Shown piece after piece: positions 1 through 8,401 of a DNA stretch of 64,000 bases. The notes under the pieces were generated by a model. The model had not been told where the DNA came from and did not search any database. It was given only the letters and a program-made list of their open reading frames with translations. The first letter of the stretch is position 1, and each line of letters begins with the position of its first letter. Source of the DNA: Dietzia natronolimnaea (GTDB lineage: Bacteria > Actinomycetota > Actinomycetes > Mycobacteriales > Mycobacteriaceae); the NCBI RefSeq assembly GCF_039525805.1, contig NZ_BAAAHZ010000009.1; one strand, given 5' to 3'. Position numbers and translations under genes: made by a program.

Positions 1-982
1 GCAGATCCGGGAAGAGGTGGTGCTCGATCTGGTGCGAGAGGTTGCCGGTGGCCAGGTGCATGAACGGGCTGCCCGAGATGTTGGCCGAGCCGAGCATCTG
101 GCGCACGTACCACTCGCCACGGGTCTCCTCGGCCGTCTCCTCCTGGGTGAAGACCTGGGCGCCGGAGGGGAAGTGCCCGCAGAAGATCACCGAGAACGCC
201 CAGACGTTGCGGACGAGGTTGGCGGTGAGGTTCCCGGCGAAGGTGAGCGGGAACAGCGGCCCGGTGAGTGCCGGGTGGACGATGTAGTCCTTGGCGACCT
301 GACCTCGCATCTTGCCCCACCAGCCCGCGAGCAGGCCCTTGACGTCCGACCACTTGCGCTTGCCCTTGAGCACGTTGTCGTACTCCAGGTCGTGGAGCAT
401 GACGCCCCACTCGAACGCCATCATGAGTCCGAACGCGTACAGCGGGTTACCCAGGCGCAGCGGGGTCCACTTCTGCTCGTACTCCATGCGCAGGATGCCG
501 TATCCGATGTCGCGGTCGAGATCGAGGATGTTGGTGTGCGTGTGGTGCATGTAGTTGTGCGAATGCCGCCACTGGTCGGACGGGCACACGTTGTCCCACT
601 CGAAGCTGGACGAATGGAGCATGTCGTCGCGCATCCAGTCGTACTGGCCGTGCATGACGTTGTGGCCGATCTCCATGTTGTCGAGGATCTTGGAGGCGCT
701 CAGCGCGGCCACTCCTGCGAGCCACGCGGGCGGCAGGAAGCCGAGGAACATCAGGGCGCGCCCGGTCAGCTCGAGTCGACGCTGCATGCGGACCACCCGG
801 AGGATGTAGTCGCGGTCGGCGGTGCCCAGGTCGGCCACCACGCGGTCGCGGATGGCGTCGAGTTCACGGCCGATGATCTCCACCGACTCGGCGGACAGGA
901 CCACGGGTTCGGGGGCGGTGGCTTTCGGCTTGGAGGTCTTGGGCTTCGTGGAGCGGATGGTGGGGAGCTGCAGGAGGGTCAT
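1..982 (-). CDS. Membrane fatty acid desaturase, 3' end outside window
   Basis: Di-iron integral-membrane fatty acyl desaturase, similar in kind to mycobacterial DesA3 (stearoyl-CoA delta-9 desaturase), which inserts a double bond into acyl-CoA using O2 and electrons from a reductase. The 327 visible residues carry all three histidine boxes: HNVMH (107-111), HNYMHH (142-147) and HQIEHH (about 318-323). The hydrophobic stretch before box 1 fits the first membrane hairpin. The start ATG at 982 follows a GGAAGGAC ribosome site. The gene lies 61 bases downstream of a ferredoxin reductase on the same strand, its likely electron donor and operon partner. The carboxy end lies beyond base 1. Substrate and double-bond position are inferred from the family only. 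Confidence 0.93.
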   Translation of the reverse strand, partial: MTLLQLPTIRSTKPKTSKPKATAPEPVVLSAESVEIIGRELDAIRDRVVADLGTADRDYILRVVRMQRRLELTGRALMFLGFLPPAWLAGVAALSASKILDNMEIGHNVMHGQYDWMRDDMLHSSSFEWDNVCPSDQWRHSHNYMHHTHTNILDLDRDIGYGILRMEYEQKWTPLRLGNPLYAFGLMMAFEWGVMLHDLEYDNVLKGKRKWSDVKGLLAGWWGKMRGQVAKDYIVHPALTGPLFPLTFAGNLTANLVRNVWAFSVIFCGHFPSGAQVFTQEETAEETRGEWYVRQMLGSANISGSPFMHLATGNLSHQIEHHLFPDL

Positions 983-1043
983 GACGGGAGTCCTTCCGGT
1001 CGTTCCGGTGGGTACGGGTCGGGATGTGACGGTGTCGGGGGGT

Positions 1044-2192
1044 CTAGAGCTCGATCTCGACGTCGCCCACGGGCGCGGAGACACAGATCTGGACCAGGCA
1101 ACCGGGCTCGGTGTCGACCTCGCCCGTCCTGAGGTCGCGGGTCGCGCCGGAGACCCGGACGGCGGTGCAGGTGTGGCAGATGCCCATCCGGCAGCCGTGC
1201 TTCGGGGACAGCCCCGCGGCCTCCGCGCCCTCCAGCAGCGTGGTGCCGGAGTTGTGGGCGGCGACACCGCTCCTGACGTGGGTGACGGTCCCGCCGTCGC
1301 CCTCGGGCACGGGTCCGTTGGAGGCGGTGAAGCGCTCGCGGAGGACGTTCCCGTAGCGCTCCGCTCCGAGGACGTCCGACAGGCCGTCGGCCAGGCCGTC
1401 GGGTCCACAGAGGAAGACGGTGGCGTCGGAGTGCCACGGTGCCACCTCGTCGAGGTGGCCCTCTGTCAGGTGGCCGACCAGGTCCCGCGACGACGGGTCC
1501 GAGGTGACTGACGGGTCCGGGTGGCCCGAGGTGTCTGACGGGTCCGGTGCCACGGTGGGGACCACCCGGACCTCGACACCGGCGCGCGAGAGTTCGCGGA
1601 TCCGGTCGCGGAACGGCACGTCCTCGACCCGGCGGACGTAGTGGAGCCACGCGACACGGCCGGTGGCCCCCTCCCCGCAGTGGCCCTCCCCGGCGAGGGT
1701 GGAGGCGATGGAGAGCATCGGGGTGATGCCGCTGCCGCCGCTGACCAACAGCACGTCGGTCGGGCGTGCGTCCGGGAGGGTGACCTCCCCGACGGGGTTC
1801 CCGAGGAGCAGTCGCATCCCGGGAGCGGCCTCGGACCACAGGTGTTCGGAGACCACGCCCCCCGGATGCCGGCGGACGGCGATCGTCGCCAGGCCGTCGG
1901 ACCGCGCGGCGGAGTCCACCGGGGAGTAGTGACGGCGGTGGACGACGCCGTCGACCACCACGCCGATCTCGAGAGCGGCTCCGGGGGCGGGCCGGTCGAC
2001 CCCGGCCGGGAGCCGGAGCGTGATGACGGTGACGTCGGAGACGGGCCGGTCGACGGCGACGACCGTCGCGCCGGTCGGGTCGTCGGACCAGCTCACTCCG
2101 AGTGAGCGGACGTAGTGCTCCACCGGGTGCGGGGTGAGCAGGGTGCGGGTGATCCCGCGGGAGAAGAGTCGGCTGATGGTCGGGGCGGTCAT
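1044..2192 (-). CDS. Ferredoxin/flavin reductase with C-terminal 2Fe-2S domain (desaturase electron donor)
   Basis: 382 residues. Order: FAD-binding beta-barrel (about 40-145, with RRHYSP), NAD(P)H-binding domain (about 145-285, with SGGSGITPM) and a plant-type 2Fe-2S domain whose ligands lie in GCRMGICHTC and in a distal Cys near EPGC. It would pass electrons from NAD(P)H through FAD and the cluster to the desaturase encoded just downstream, as Rv3230c does for DesA3. The start ATG follows a GGAGG site. Odd point: the nucleotide-binding domain carries a Pro/Asp/Ser-rich insertion built from three GACGGGTCCG repeats (1492-1550). A second gene of this family begins at 63618. Confidence 0.93.
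   Translation of the reverse strand: MTAPTISRLFSRGITRTLLTPHPVEHYVRSLGVSWSDDPTGATVVAVDRPVSDVTVITLRLPAGVDRPAPGAALEIGVVVDGVVHRRHYSPVDSAARSDGLATIAVRRHPGGVVSEHLWSEAAPGMRLLLGNPVGEVTLPDARPTDVLLVSGGSGITPMLSIASTLAGEGHCGEGATGRVAWLHYVRRVEDVPFRDRIRELSRAGVEVRVVPTVAPDPSDTSGHPDPSVTSDPSSRDLVGHLTEGHLDEVAPWHSDATVFLCGPDGLADGLSDVLGAERYGNVLRERFTASNGPVPEGDGGTVTHVRSGVAAHNSGTTLLEGAEAAGLSPKHGCRMGICHTCTAVRVSGATRDLRTGEVDTEPGCLVQICVSAPVGDVEIEL
1492..1550. repeat. In-frame short repeats inside the ferredoxin reductase gene
   Basis: The decamer GACGGGTCCG occurs at 1492, 1510 and 1537, at spacings of 18 and 27 bases, all multiples of three. On the coding (minus) strand this yields a DPS-rich low-complexity segment in the reductase. 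It looks like a recent in-frame expansion in a surface loop. Confidence 0.6.
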
Positions 2193-2327
2193 GAGGACCT
2201 CCGGAAGGTAGTGGTCGGTGTGGTCGTGCGCCGTCGGACGCGGCCTACTGCCGTGATGTGCGGTCCCGACCTCACGGTCGCGGCTGCACCACGGGGGCGT
2301 ATCCGTCCGGTTCGACCACCGGACGAG

Positions 2328-2353
2328 TTTGAGTGTACATACGTTCTCTCAAA
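2328..2353. promoter_or_regulatory. Palindromic operator candidate between reductase-desaturase operon and TetR gene
   Basis: A 26-base dyad: outer arms TTTGAG (2328-2333) and CTCAAA (2348-2353) match perfectly, and five further inner pairs match around a central TA (2340-2341). It sits in the divergent region between the reductase-desaturase operon and the TetR gene. That is the usual place for a TetR-family operator, and an arrangement seen with DesT-type desaturase control in Pseudomonas. Binding by the neighbouring TetR protein is inferred. Confidence 0.6.
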
Positions 2354-2431
2354 TGGAAAGGGGCCCGCCGCTGTCACGTGGGTCACACTCCGACGGGGGG
2401 TTCCCCACATGCGGATACAGGCCTCAGGCGA

Positions 2432-2437
2432 TAGCAT
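2432..2437 (+). promoter_or_regulatory. -10 hexamer TAGCAT directly before the TetR start (leaderless)
   Basis: TAGCAT ends seven bases before the GTG at 2445. That spacing would place transcription initiation at the start codon. It supports GTG 2445 rather than the in-frame ATG at 2409, because the ATG would lie upstream of the transcript start. Confidence 0.5.
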
Positions 2438-2444
2438 CACGGGC

Positions 2445-3044
2445 GTGGCGACACCAGGTACCCGGGCGGAGCAGAAGCGGCACACACGTGCACTCATCGT
2501 TGCCGCGGGCCGCCACGCGGTGGCCACGCGGGGATTCTCCGGCCTGGTCGTCCGCGAGCTCGCACGCGAGGCGGGCATCGTCCCCACCGCGTTCTACCGG
2601 CACTTCGAGTCGGTGGACGCCCTGGCCACCGAGATCGCGGCGGGGGCTGCCGAGGCGCTGGGCGAGCTCGTCGACGACCTCGTCGCAGGGCCGGCATCGG
2701 ATCCCGTCGTGGACTGGCCCGGTCGGGCCTCGGCCGCCGCCGTCCGGGACCCGCAGACCTGGTCGGTGCTTGCCCGCGGGCTCGTCGACACCGCCCATGC
2801 CGACCACCGGGTGCTCTCGGCGGCCGTCGACTCCGCACGCCGACGGCTGGGGATCACCCTGGGACGGCTCGAGACGCTCTCCGGCGCGGACGGAAGCGCG
2901 GTGGATATCGCGGCAGACCTCGTCGTCGTCGTCCTGTTGCGACTCCTCGTGGAGGTGGCGGTGGGCTACGACGCCCGCGCGGCCGTCGAGGAGTGCACCG
3001 GCCGCCTGCGGGTCATCCTCGCCGGAGCCGGCACGGACTCCTGA
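2445..3044 (+). CDS. TetR/AcrR-family transcriptional regulator
   Basis: 199 residues from GTG 2445. The amino-terminal helix-turn-helix spans about residues 15-60 (GFSGLVVRELAREAG, then FYRHF, the TetR recognition region). The carboxy-terminal helical part would bind a ligand and dimerise. Divergent from the desaturase operon and next to a 26-base palindrome, it probably represses that operon in response to an acyl ligand, as DesT does. The GTG is preceded at leaderless distance by TAGCAT. An ATG at 2409 would add 12 residues. Ligand and target are inferred. Confidence 0.88.
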   Translation: MATPGTRAEQKRHTRALIVAAGRHAVATRGFSGLVVRELAREAGIVPTAFYRHFESVDALATEIAAGAAEALGELVDDLVAGPASDPVVDWPGRASAAAVRDPQTWSVLARGLVDTAHADHRVLSAAVDSARRRLGITLGRLETLSGADGSAVDIAADLVVVVLLRLLVEVAVGYDARAAVEECTGRLRVILAGAGTDS

Positions 3045-3081
3045 CGGCTCGGCGTCGCGCGGTCCACGGCCCGCGGGTCGG

Positions 3082-4485
3082 TCAGCGGCGCGACCGCAGT
3101 GCCATGACCGCGCCGGCCACCACGACCAGCCCCGCCGCGCCCACGGCCAGCCACGGCCCGTACCGGACGAGCACGGACCCCCTCGTGCCGGACGGGTCGA
3201 GCTGAGCGGCCGTACCCACGGAACCGAGAGGGCCGGAGGCCAGGTGCTCGGTGCCCGCTCCCGGCCCGGCCGGCGGTCCCGTCACCAACCGCCCCACGGA
3301 CTCGTCGGTGTCGAAGCCGGCGTCGAGCAACAGCGCCGTCTGTTCCCACGGCGACGCGGGCACGCGGGTGCCGTCGAGGAGGACCACCGCCAGTCGTCGC
3401 CCGTCCCGCTCGGCCGCGCCGAAGAACGTGTGCCGGGCGTCGTCGGTGAAGCCGGTCTTGCCGCCGATCGCCCCCGGGTAGTTGTAGAGCAGCTGGTTGT
3501 CGTTGGCCAGCACGAAACCCGGGTTGACCACGGTCCCGTCCGCGCGTGTCGTCGGACCGGTGAGGGCGGGCGCGGCGGCCGGATCGGGTGCGCCCGCGCC
3601 CTCGCCCGCGGGGTACCCGGGGAACCCGGACATCTCCGTGCCCACGATGCGGGCGAACCCCGGGCGGGTCATGGCGTCACGGAAGATGAGCGACAGGTCG
3701 TACGCGGTCGACATCATCCCGGGCCCGTCCAGGCCGTTCACGGTGGCCGCGTGGGTGCCCACGGCACCGAGCCCGGCCGCGTGCGCGTTCATCGCCTCCA
3801 GGGTCTTGTCGACCCCGCCCATCCGCCGGGCGAGCACGAGAGCGGCGTCGTTGCCCGACGACATGAGCAGGCCCCGCACCAGGCGGTCGACGGAGTACTG
3901 GCCGCCCGGGCCGATCCCCACCAGGCTGCCCTCGGCGCCCAGGAGGTCCTCGTCGGTCACCTCGATGACGCGGTCCGCGTCCAGGGTGTCCAGGGCCACG
4001 GTGGCGAGCAGGGTCTTGATCAGGCTCGCCGGGCGGTAGCGACCATGCGGATCGCGCGCGGCCACCACCTCGCCCGTGTCCAGGTCCGAGATCATCCACG
4101 CGCTGGCGGTGACGTCCCGGGGCACCTCGAAGCCGTCCGGTGCCACGACGTCGCACCCGTCGAGCGAGTCGCCGCCCGGGGGGGTCTCGGGCACCGGAGG
4201 GGGCACGGGCGAGGTCTGGCCGGGCAGCGGGACCTCGGATTCGTCGACCGGGGCGGGCGGTGAGGTGCGGTACGGGCACCCGGTGAGGTCGCGAGGGGTG
4301 TCGAAGTACTCGGGCGACGTGGTGGACGGCAACACCGCGGCCGGGGGCGGCTCGGTCAGGGCGGTCGCCCGCTCCGGCTCGACGGCCGTAGCGGGAACGG
4401 CGAGGGCGAGCGGCCCGACTCCCACGACCACGGCCGCGCCGAGGCCGACCATTCTCAGCGCGGCGCGTCGTCGTGGGCGGGTCAC
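3082..4485 (-). CDS. dacB: D-alanyl-D-alanine carboxypeptidase (PBP5 type, secreted, C-terminal anchor)
   Basis: 467 residues. Low-molecular-weight penicillin-binding protein that trims the terminal D-Ala from peptidoglycan stem peptides outside the membrane. It has an Arg-rich signal peptide (1-34), a long Pro-rich linker with two Cys (about 40-115), and then the serine peptidase domain with SLIK (Ser154, Lys157), SGN (210-212) and KTG (343-345). A transmembrane helix ending in RSRR closes the protein, so it is probably held on the outer face of the membrane. TAGACT (4494-4499, minus strand) lies eight bases from the GTG start, so the message may be leaderless. M. tuberculosis dacB1 (Rv3330) also lies near the sdh genes. 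Confidence 0.92.
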   Translation of the reverse strand: MTRPRRRAALRMVGLGAAVVVGVGPLALAVPATAVEPERATALTEPPPAAVLPSTTSPEYFDTPRDLTGCPYRTSPPAPVDESEVPLPGQTSPVPPPVPETPPGGDSLDGCDVVAPDGFEVPRDVTASAWMISDLDTGEVVAARDPHGRYRPASLIKTLLATVALDTLDADRVIEVTDEDLLGAEGSLVGIGPGGQYSVDRLVRGLLMSSGNDAALVLARRMGGVDKTLEAMNAHAAGLGAVGTHAATVNGLDGPGMMSTAYDLSLIFRDAMTRPGFARIVGTEMSGFPGYPAGEGAGAPDPAAAPALTGPTTRADGTVVNPGFVLANDNQLLYNYPGAIGGKTGFTDDARHTFFGAAERDGRRLAVVLLDGTRVPASPWEQTALLLDAGFDTDESVGRLVTGPPAGPGAGTEHLASGPLGSVGTAAQLDPSGTRGSVLVRYGPWLAVGAAGLVVVAGAVMALRSRR

Positions 4486-4658
4486 GGGTACCGAGTCTAC
4501 GTCCGCGCGGCGACGTTCCGGCCGGGACCCGCCCGGGGGTGTGGCCCACGTCCGCGTCGGACTCGTGCTCGGCAGGCGCGGGTGCGGATGGGCGTTCCCA
4601 CCGCAGGCGCTCCTCTCGATGAACTCCCGCGGTCACTTCGGCGCACGCGGGCGTTCAT

Positions 4659-4777
4659 NNNNNNNNNNNNNNNNNNNNNNNNNNNNNNNNNNNNNNNNNN
4701 NNNNNNNNNNNNNNNNNNNNNNNNNNNNNNNNNNNNNNNNNNNNNNNNNNNNNNNNNNNNNNNNNNNNNNNNNNNNN
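4659..4777. other. Assembly gap (119 N)
   Basis: All 119 bases are N, so this is a scaffold join whose true length is unknown. It removes the last codons of sdhB and any terminator between sdhB and dacB. The 173 bases between dacB and the gap (4486-4658) hold the dacB promoter and no gene I can support. Confidence 0.99.
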
Positions 4778-5542
4778 GACCTCCTGGATCGCCTTGGTCA
4801 CCTGGATGCCGCGGGGGCACGCGTCGGTGCAGTTGAAGGTCGTGCGGCACCGCCAGACCCCCTCGGCGTCGTTGAGGATCTCCAGACGCTCGGCGGCACC
4901 CTCGTCACGGGAGTCGAAGATGAACCGGTGCGCGTTGACGATCGCCGCCGGGCCGAAGTACGACCCGTCCGCCCAGAACACCGGGCACGAGGTCGTGCAG
5001 CAGGCGCAGAGGATGCACTTGGTGGTGTCGTCGAAGCGGGCCCGGTCCGTCTGGGACTGGATCCGCTCGGCGGTCGGCTGGTTCCCGGACGTGATGAGGT
5101 ACGGCATGACGTCACGGAACGACTTGAAGAACGGCTCCATGTCGACGTACAGGTCCTTCTCCACCGGCAGCCCGCGGATCGGGGCGATGGTGATGGTGAT
5201 GGACTTGCCGTCCTTGGGGAGCATGTCCTTCATGAGGACCTTGCACGCCAGGCGGTTGACCCCGTTGATCAGCATGGCGTCCGACCCACAGATGCCGTGT
5301 GCGCACGACCGGCGGAACGCGAGGCTGCCGTCGATGTAGTTCTTCACGTACATCAGCAGGTTGAGCAGACGGTCCGACGGCAGGGCCGGGACCTCGTACT
5401 CCTTCCAACCCGCCGAGTCCGGATCCTCCGGGTTGAACCGGGCGATCTTGAGCGTGACCATGGTGGAGCCGGGCGGCACCGGGCGGTTCGAGCCCGGGTC
5501 CTTGCCGTCGGTGGCCTTGGTGGTGTCGACTGCGGTGGTCAT
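4778..5542 (-). CDS. sdhB: Succinate dehydrogenase iron-sulfur subunit, 3' end lost in gap
   Basis: The 254 visible residues cover almost the whole protein; homologues end only about ten residues later, inside the N run. It carries electrons from the flavoprotein to the membrane anchor through three iron-sulfur clusters. The amino-terminal 2Fe-2S ligands are in SCAHGICGSD. The 4Fe-4S and 3Fe-4S ligands are in CILCACCTTSCP and CTDACPRG. The ATG overlaps the sdhA stop by one base (TGATG), which indicates translational coupling. It is the last gene of sdhCDAB. Confidence 0.96.
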
Positions 5543-7308
5543 CAGTACTTACGCTCCATCGGCTCGTAGCGGGTCTGCACAACCGGCTTCCAGTCCAGCC
5601 GGATCTCGGAGAGGAGGCCGAGGCCGTCCTTGAACGCCATCGTGTGCTTCATGAACTCGTCGTCGTTGCGGTCCGGGTAGTCCTCGCGGGCGTGTCCGCC
5701 ACGGGACTCCTTGCGGTTGAGCGCACCCACGACCGTGACCTCCGCCAGCTCCAGGAGGAAGCCCAGCTCGACGGCCTCGAGGAGTTCGGTGTTGAACCGC
5801 TTGCCCTTGTCGCTGACGGTGACGTCGGCGTAGCGCTTCTTCAGGGCGCGGAGCTCGTCACGGGCCTCGGTGAGCGACTGCTCGGTGCGGTACACCGACG
5901 CCTTGTCGTCCATCATGGCCTGCATCTCGGTCCGGATGTCGTTGGCGTTCTCCGCGCCGTGGTCGGCGAGCATGCTCTCCATCCACTCACGGACCATCTT
6001 CTCGGGCTCCTCGGGGAGTTCGACGAAGTCGTGGCCTGCAGCGTAGTCCGCGGCGGCGATCCCCGCCCGGCGGCCGAACACGTTGATGTCCAGCAGCGAG
6101 TTGGTGCCCAGGCGGTTGGACCCGTGCACGGACACGCACGCGCACTCGCCGGCGGCGTAGAGACCGGGCACCACGTCGTCGTTGGTGCGGAGGACCTCAC
6201 CCTTGACGTTGGTCGGGATGCCGCCCATGACGTAGTGACAGGTGGGGAACACCGGGACCAGCTCGGTGACCGGGTCGACACCCAGGTAGGTGCGGGAGAA
6301 CTCGGTGATGTCCGGCAGCTTCTCCTCGAGCACGTCCGCGCCGAGGTGGGTCACGTCGATGTAGACGTAGTCCTTCTCGGGCCCGGCGCCGCGGCCCTCG
6401 CGCACCTCGAGGACCATCGAGCGGGCGACGATGTCACGCGGCGCGAGGTCCTTGATGGTGGGGGCGTAGCGCTCCATGAAGCGCTCGCCGTCCGCGTTGC
6501 GCAGGATGCCGCCCTCGCCGCGGACGGCCTCGGAGATGAGGATGCCCAGGCCCGCGAGTCCCGTCGGGTGGAACTGGTGGAACTCCATGTCCTCCAGGGG
6601 CAGGCCCTTGCGGAAGACCACGGCCATGCCGTCACCGGTGAGGGTGTGGGCGTTGGAGGTGGTCTTGTACATCCGTCCCGAACCACCGGTCGCGAAGACG
6701 GTGGCCTTGGAGTGGAAGACGTGAAGGTCGCCGGAGGCGAGCTCGTAGGCGACGCACCCGGTGGCGACGGGGCCCTCGGGGGTCTCGGTGAGGCAGAGGT
6801 CCAGCACGTAGAACTCGTTGAAGAACTCCACGTTGTGCTTCACACAGTTCTGGTAGAGCGTCTGCAGGATCATGTGGCCCGTGCGGTCGGCGGCGTAGCA
6901 GGCCCGTCGCACGGGCGCCTTGCCGTGGTCGCGGGTGTGACCACCGAAACGACGCTGGTCGATCTTGCCCTCGGGCGTGCGGTTGAACGGCAGGCCCATG
7001 TTCTCCAGGTCGATGACGGCGGTGATGGCCTCCTTGGCCATGATCTCCGCGGCGTCCTGGTCGACGAGGTAGTCGCCGCCCTTGACCGTGTCGAACGTGT
7101 GCCACTCCCAGTTGTCCTCCTCGACGTTCGCGAGGGCGGCGCACATGCCGCCCTGGGCGGCGCCGGTGTGGGAGCGGGTGGGGTAGAGCTTGGTGAGGAC
7201 TGCGGTACGGGTCCGCGGGCCCGACTCGATGGCCGCGCGCATGCCTGCGCCGCCGGCGCCGACGATTACCACGTCGTACTGGTGCTGGTGGACCTGACGA
7301 TCGGTCAT
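5542..7308 (-). CDS. sdhA: Succinate dehydrogenase flavoprotein subunit
   Basis: 588 residues, full length for the family. It oxidises succinate to fumarate at a covalently bound FAD on the cytoplasmic side of the membrane. The FAD dinucleotide motif VIVGAGGAGM is at 14-23. The His that carries FAD lies in RSHTGAAQGG (His47). Substrate-site motifs include HTRDHGKAPVRR and the late HGSNRLGTNSLLD segment. It is third in sdhCDAB and shares one base with sdhB. A 688-residue open frame on the opposite strand is codon-bias shadow. Confidence 0.97.
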   Translation of the reverse strand: MTDRQVHQHQYDVVIVGAGGAGMRAAIESGPRTRTAVLTKLYPTRSHTGAAQGGMCAALANVEEDNWEWHTFDTVKGGDYLVDQDAAEIMAKEAITAVIDLENMGLPFNRTPEGKIDQRRFGGHTRDHGKAPVRRACYAADRTGHMILQTLYQNCVKHNVEFFNEFYVLDLCLTETPEGPVATGCVAYELASGDLHVFHSKATVFATGGSGRMYKTTSNAHTLTGDGMAVVFRKGLPLEDMEFHQFHPTGLAGLGILISEAVRGEGGILRNADGERFMERYAPTIKDLAPRDIVARSMVLEVREGRGAGPEKDYVYIDVTHLGADVLEEKLPDITEFSRTYLGVDPVTELVPVFPTCHYVMGGIPTNVKGEVLRTNDDVVPGLYAAGECACVSVHGSNRLGTNSLLDINVFGRRAGIAAADYAAGHDFVELPEEPEKMVREWMESMLADHGAENANDIRTEMQAMMDDKASVYRTEQSLTEARDELRALKKRYADVTVSDKGKRFNTELLEAVELGFLLELAEVTVVGALNRKESRGGHAREDYPDRNDDEFMKHTMAFKDGLGLLSEIRLDWKPVVQTRYEPMERKY

Positions 7309-7356
7309 GGGATTCTCAGTGCTCGCTTTCGAAGTGGAACGGTCCGCAGGCGTCGA

Positions 7357-7788
7357 TCAGACGTCGTAGGCGAGGCCGAAGAGGGCGTAGGTGCCCAGGG
7401 CCAGGACGAGGACGGTCGCGGCGATGAGGATCGCGTTGAGCCAGAACCGCGTCGAGTCCTTGCGCGAATAGTCCGCGATGACCGTCCGGACGCCGTTCGC
7501 GCCGTGGAGCTGTGCCAACCAGAGCATGAGGAGGTCCCACGTGGCCCAGAACGGGCTCTGCCAGCGATCCGCGACGTAGGCCCAGTCGATGCGGTGGACT
7601 CCCTCGTCGATCATCAGGCCCACGGTGAGGTGGCCGAGCGTGAGGATGACCAGCGCGACGCCCGAGGCGCGCATGAAGATCCACGCGGTGCGCTCGAAGT
7701 TGCCGCGTGAGCGCAGGCGCGGGGAGCGCGGCTGGGCGAGCGAGGCGGGGCGATCGTATGACGTCTGGAGAACAGGTGCGTCTGCCAT
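7357..7788 (-). CDS. sdhD: Succinate dehydrogenase membrane anchor, SdhD type
   Basis: 143 residues with three predicted membrane helices (about 36-58, 78-98 and 117-139). With SdhC it anchors the SdhAB catalytic part and forms the quinone/heme b site. Histidines in the first helix (TLGHLTVGL) and before the third (QLHGANGVR) are candidates for heme or quinone contact. ATG 7788 is chosen because it lies 14 bases after the sdhC stop with a GGAGAA site. A longer frame reading into sdhC is not real. Small anchors diverge strongly, so naming rests partly on operon position. Confidence 0.9.
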   Translation of the reverse strand: MADAPVLQTSYDRPASLAQPRSPRLRSRGNFERTAWIFMRASGVALVILTLGHLTVGLMIDEGVHRIDWAYVADRWQSPFWATWDLLMLWLAQLHGANGVRTVIADYSRKDSTRFWLNAILIAATVLVLALGTYALFGLAYDV

Positions 7789-7802
7789 GGTGATCGTTCT
7801 CC

Positions 7803-8210
7803 TTAGATGTGCTGGAAGAGAAGGAAGAGGAGGCGGGCGGTCGCCGCGGCGAAGACCACGACCCAGATCGCCAGGACGGCCCAGAGCATCTGGCGCTGGT
7901 ACTTCGCACCCTTGGACCAGAAGTCGATGGCGACGATGCGCAGACCGTTGAGTGCGTGGAAGAGGACCAGCGCGACCAGGCCGACCTCCAGGAGCCCGAC
8001 GATCGGGGTCTTGTACGAGTCGATGACCGCGTTGTAGGTCTCCGGGCTCACCGTGACGAGCGAGGTGTCCAGCACGTGCACGAAGAGGAAGAAGAAGATC
8101 GCCACGCCCGAGATGCGGTGCGCGACCCACGACCACATCCCCGGGTCACCCTTGTAGATGCTGATCTTCTTATTGGGGGCCGGACGCGCCGGCGCCTGCG
8201 CAGTACTCAT
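7803..8210 (-). CDS. sdhC: Succinate dehydrogenase cytochrome b556 subunit
   Basis: 135 residues. Three membrane helices, beginning with the family signature WSWVAHRISGVAIFFFLFVH. That segment holds the Ser/Arg quinone-site residues and a His. The later FHALNGLR segment supplies another conserved His. First gene of sdhCDAB, transcribed away from cdd. The ATG lies 11 bases after GGAGGC. Confidence 0.93.
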   Translation of the reverse strand: MSTAQAPARPAPNKKISIYKGDPGMWSWVAHRISGVAIFFFLFVHVLDTSLVTVSPETYNAVIDSYKTPIVGLLEVGLVALVLFHALNGLRIVAIDFWSKGAKYQRQMLWAVLAIWVVVFAAATARLLFLLFQHI

Positions 8211-8361
8211 GGGCTTGTCGTGCCTCCGAATCGTCTGGGCGTGGTGCCATCGGCGCGCGTTCCCTGCCCGAGAGCACAGCGGGCGCCTACTAGGACTTTA
8301 GACCTGAGAGGACGCGGACGAGAAGCAGGGTGGGTACGGTGGTCCGAACGGGTAATGCCTG

Positions 8362-8375
8362 TTAGGGGACCCTAA
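8362..8375. promoter_or_regulatory. Inverted repeat TTAGGG-GA-CCCTAA between sdhC and cdd
   Basis: Perfect 6-base arms around a GA spacer, in the 191-base divergent region between sdhC and cdd and 27 bases before the cdd start. The symmetry and position suggest a repressor site acting on cdd-deoA or sdhCDAB. The region otherwise shows no gene. Confidence 0.4.
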
Positions 8376-8401
8376 TCGAAGTTACCGAAGGGTAGAAAAG
8401 G

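Noticed and set aside
5644..7710. 688-codon open frame on the plus strand
   Set aside because: It lies antisense to sdhA and sdhD, whose proteins are clear. High GC content leaves such frames open, and its translation is low-complexity Val/Gly/Asp/His text with no motif.
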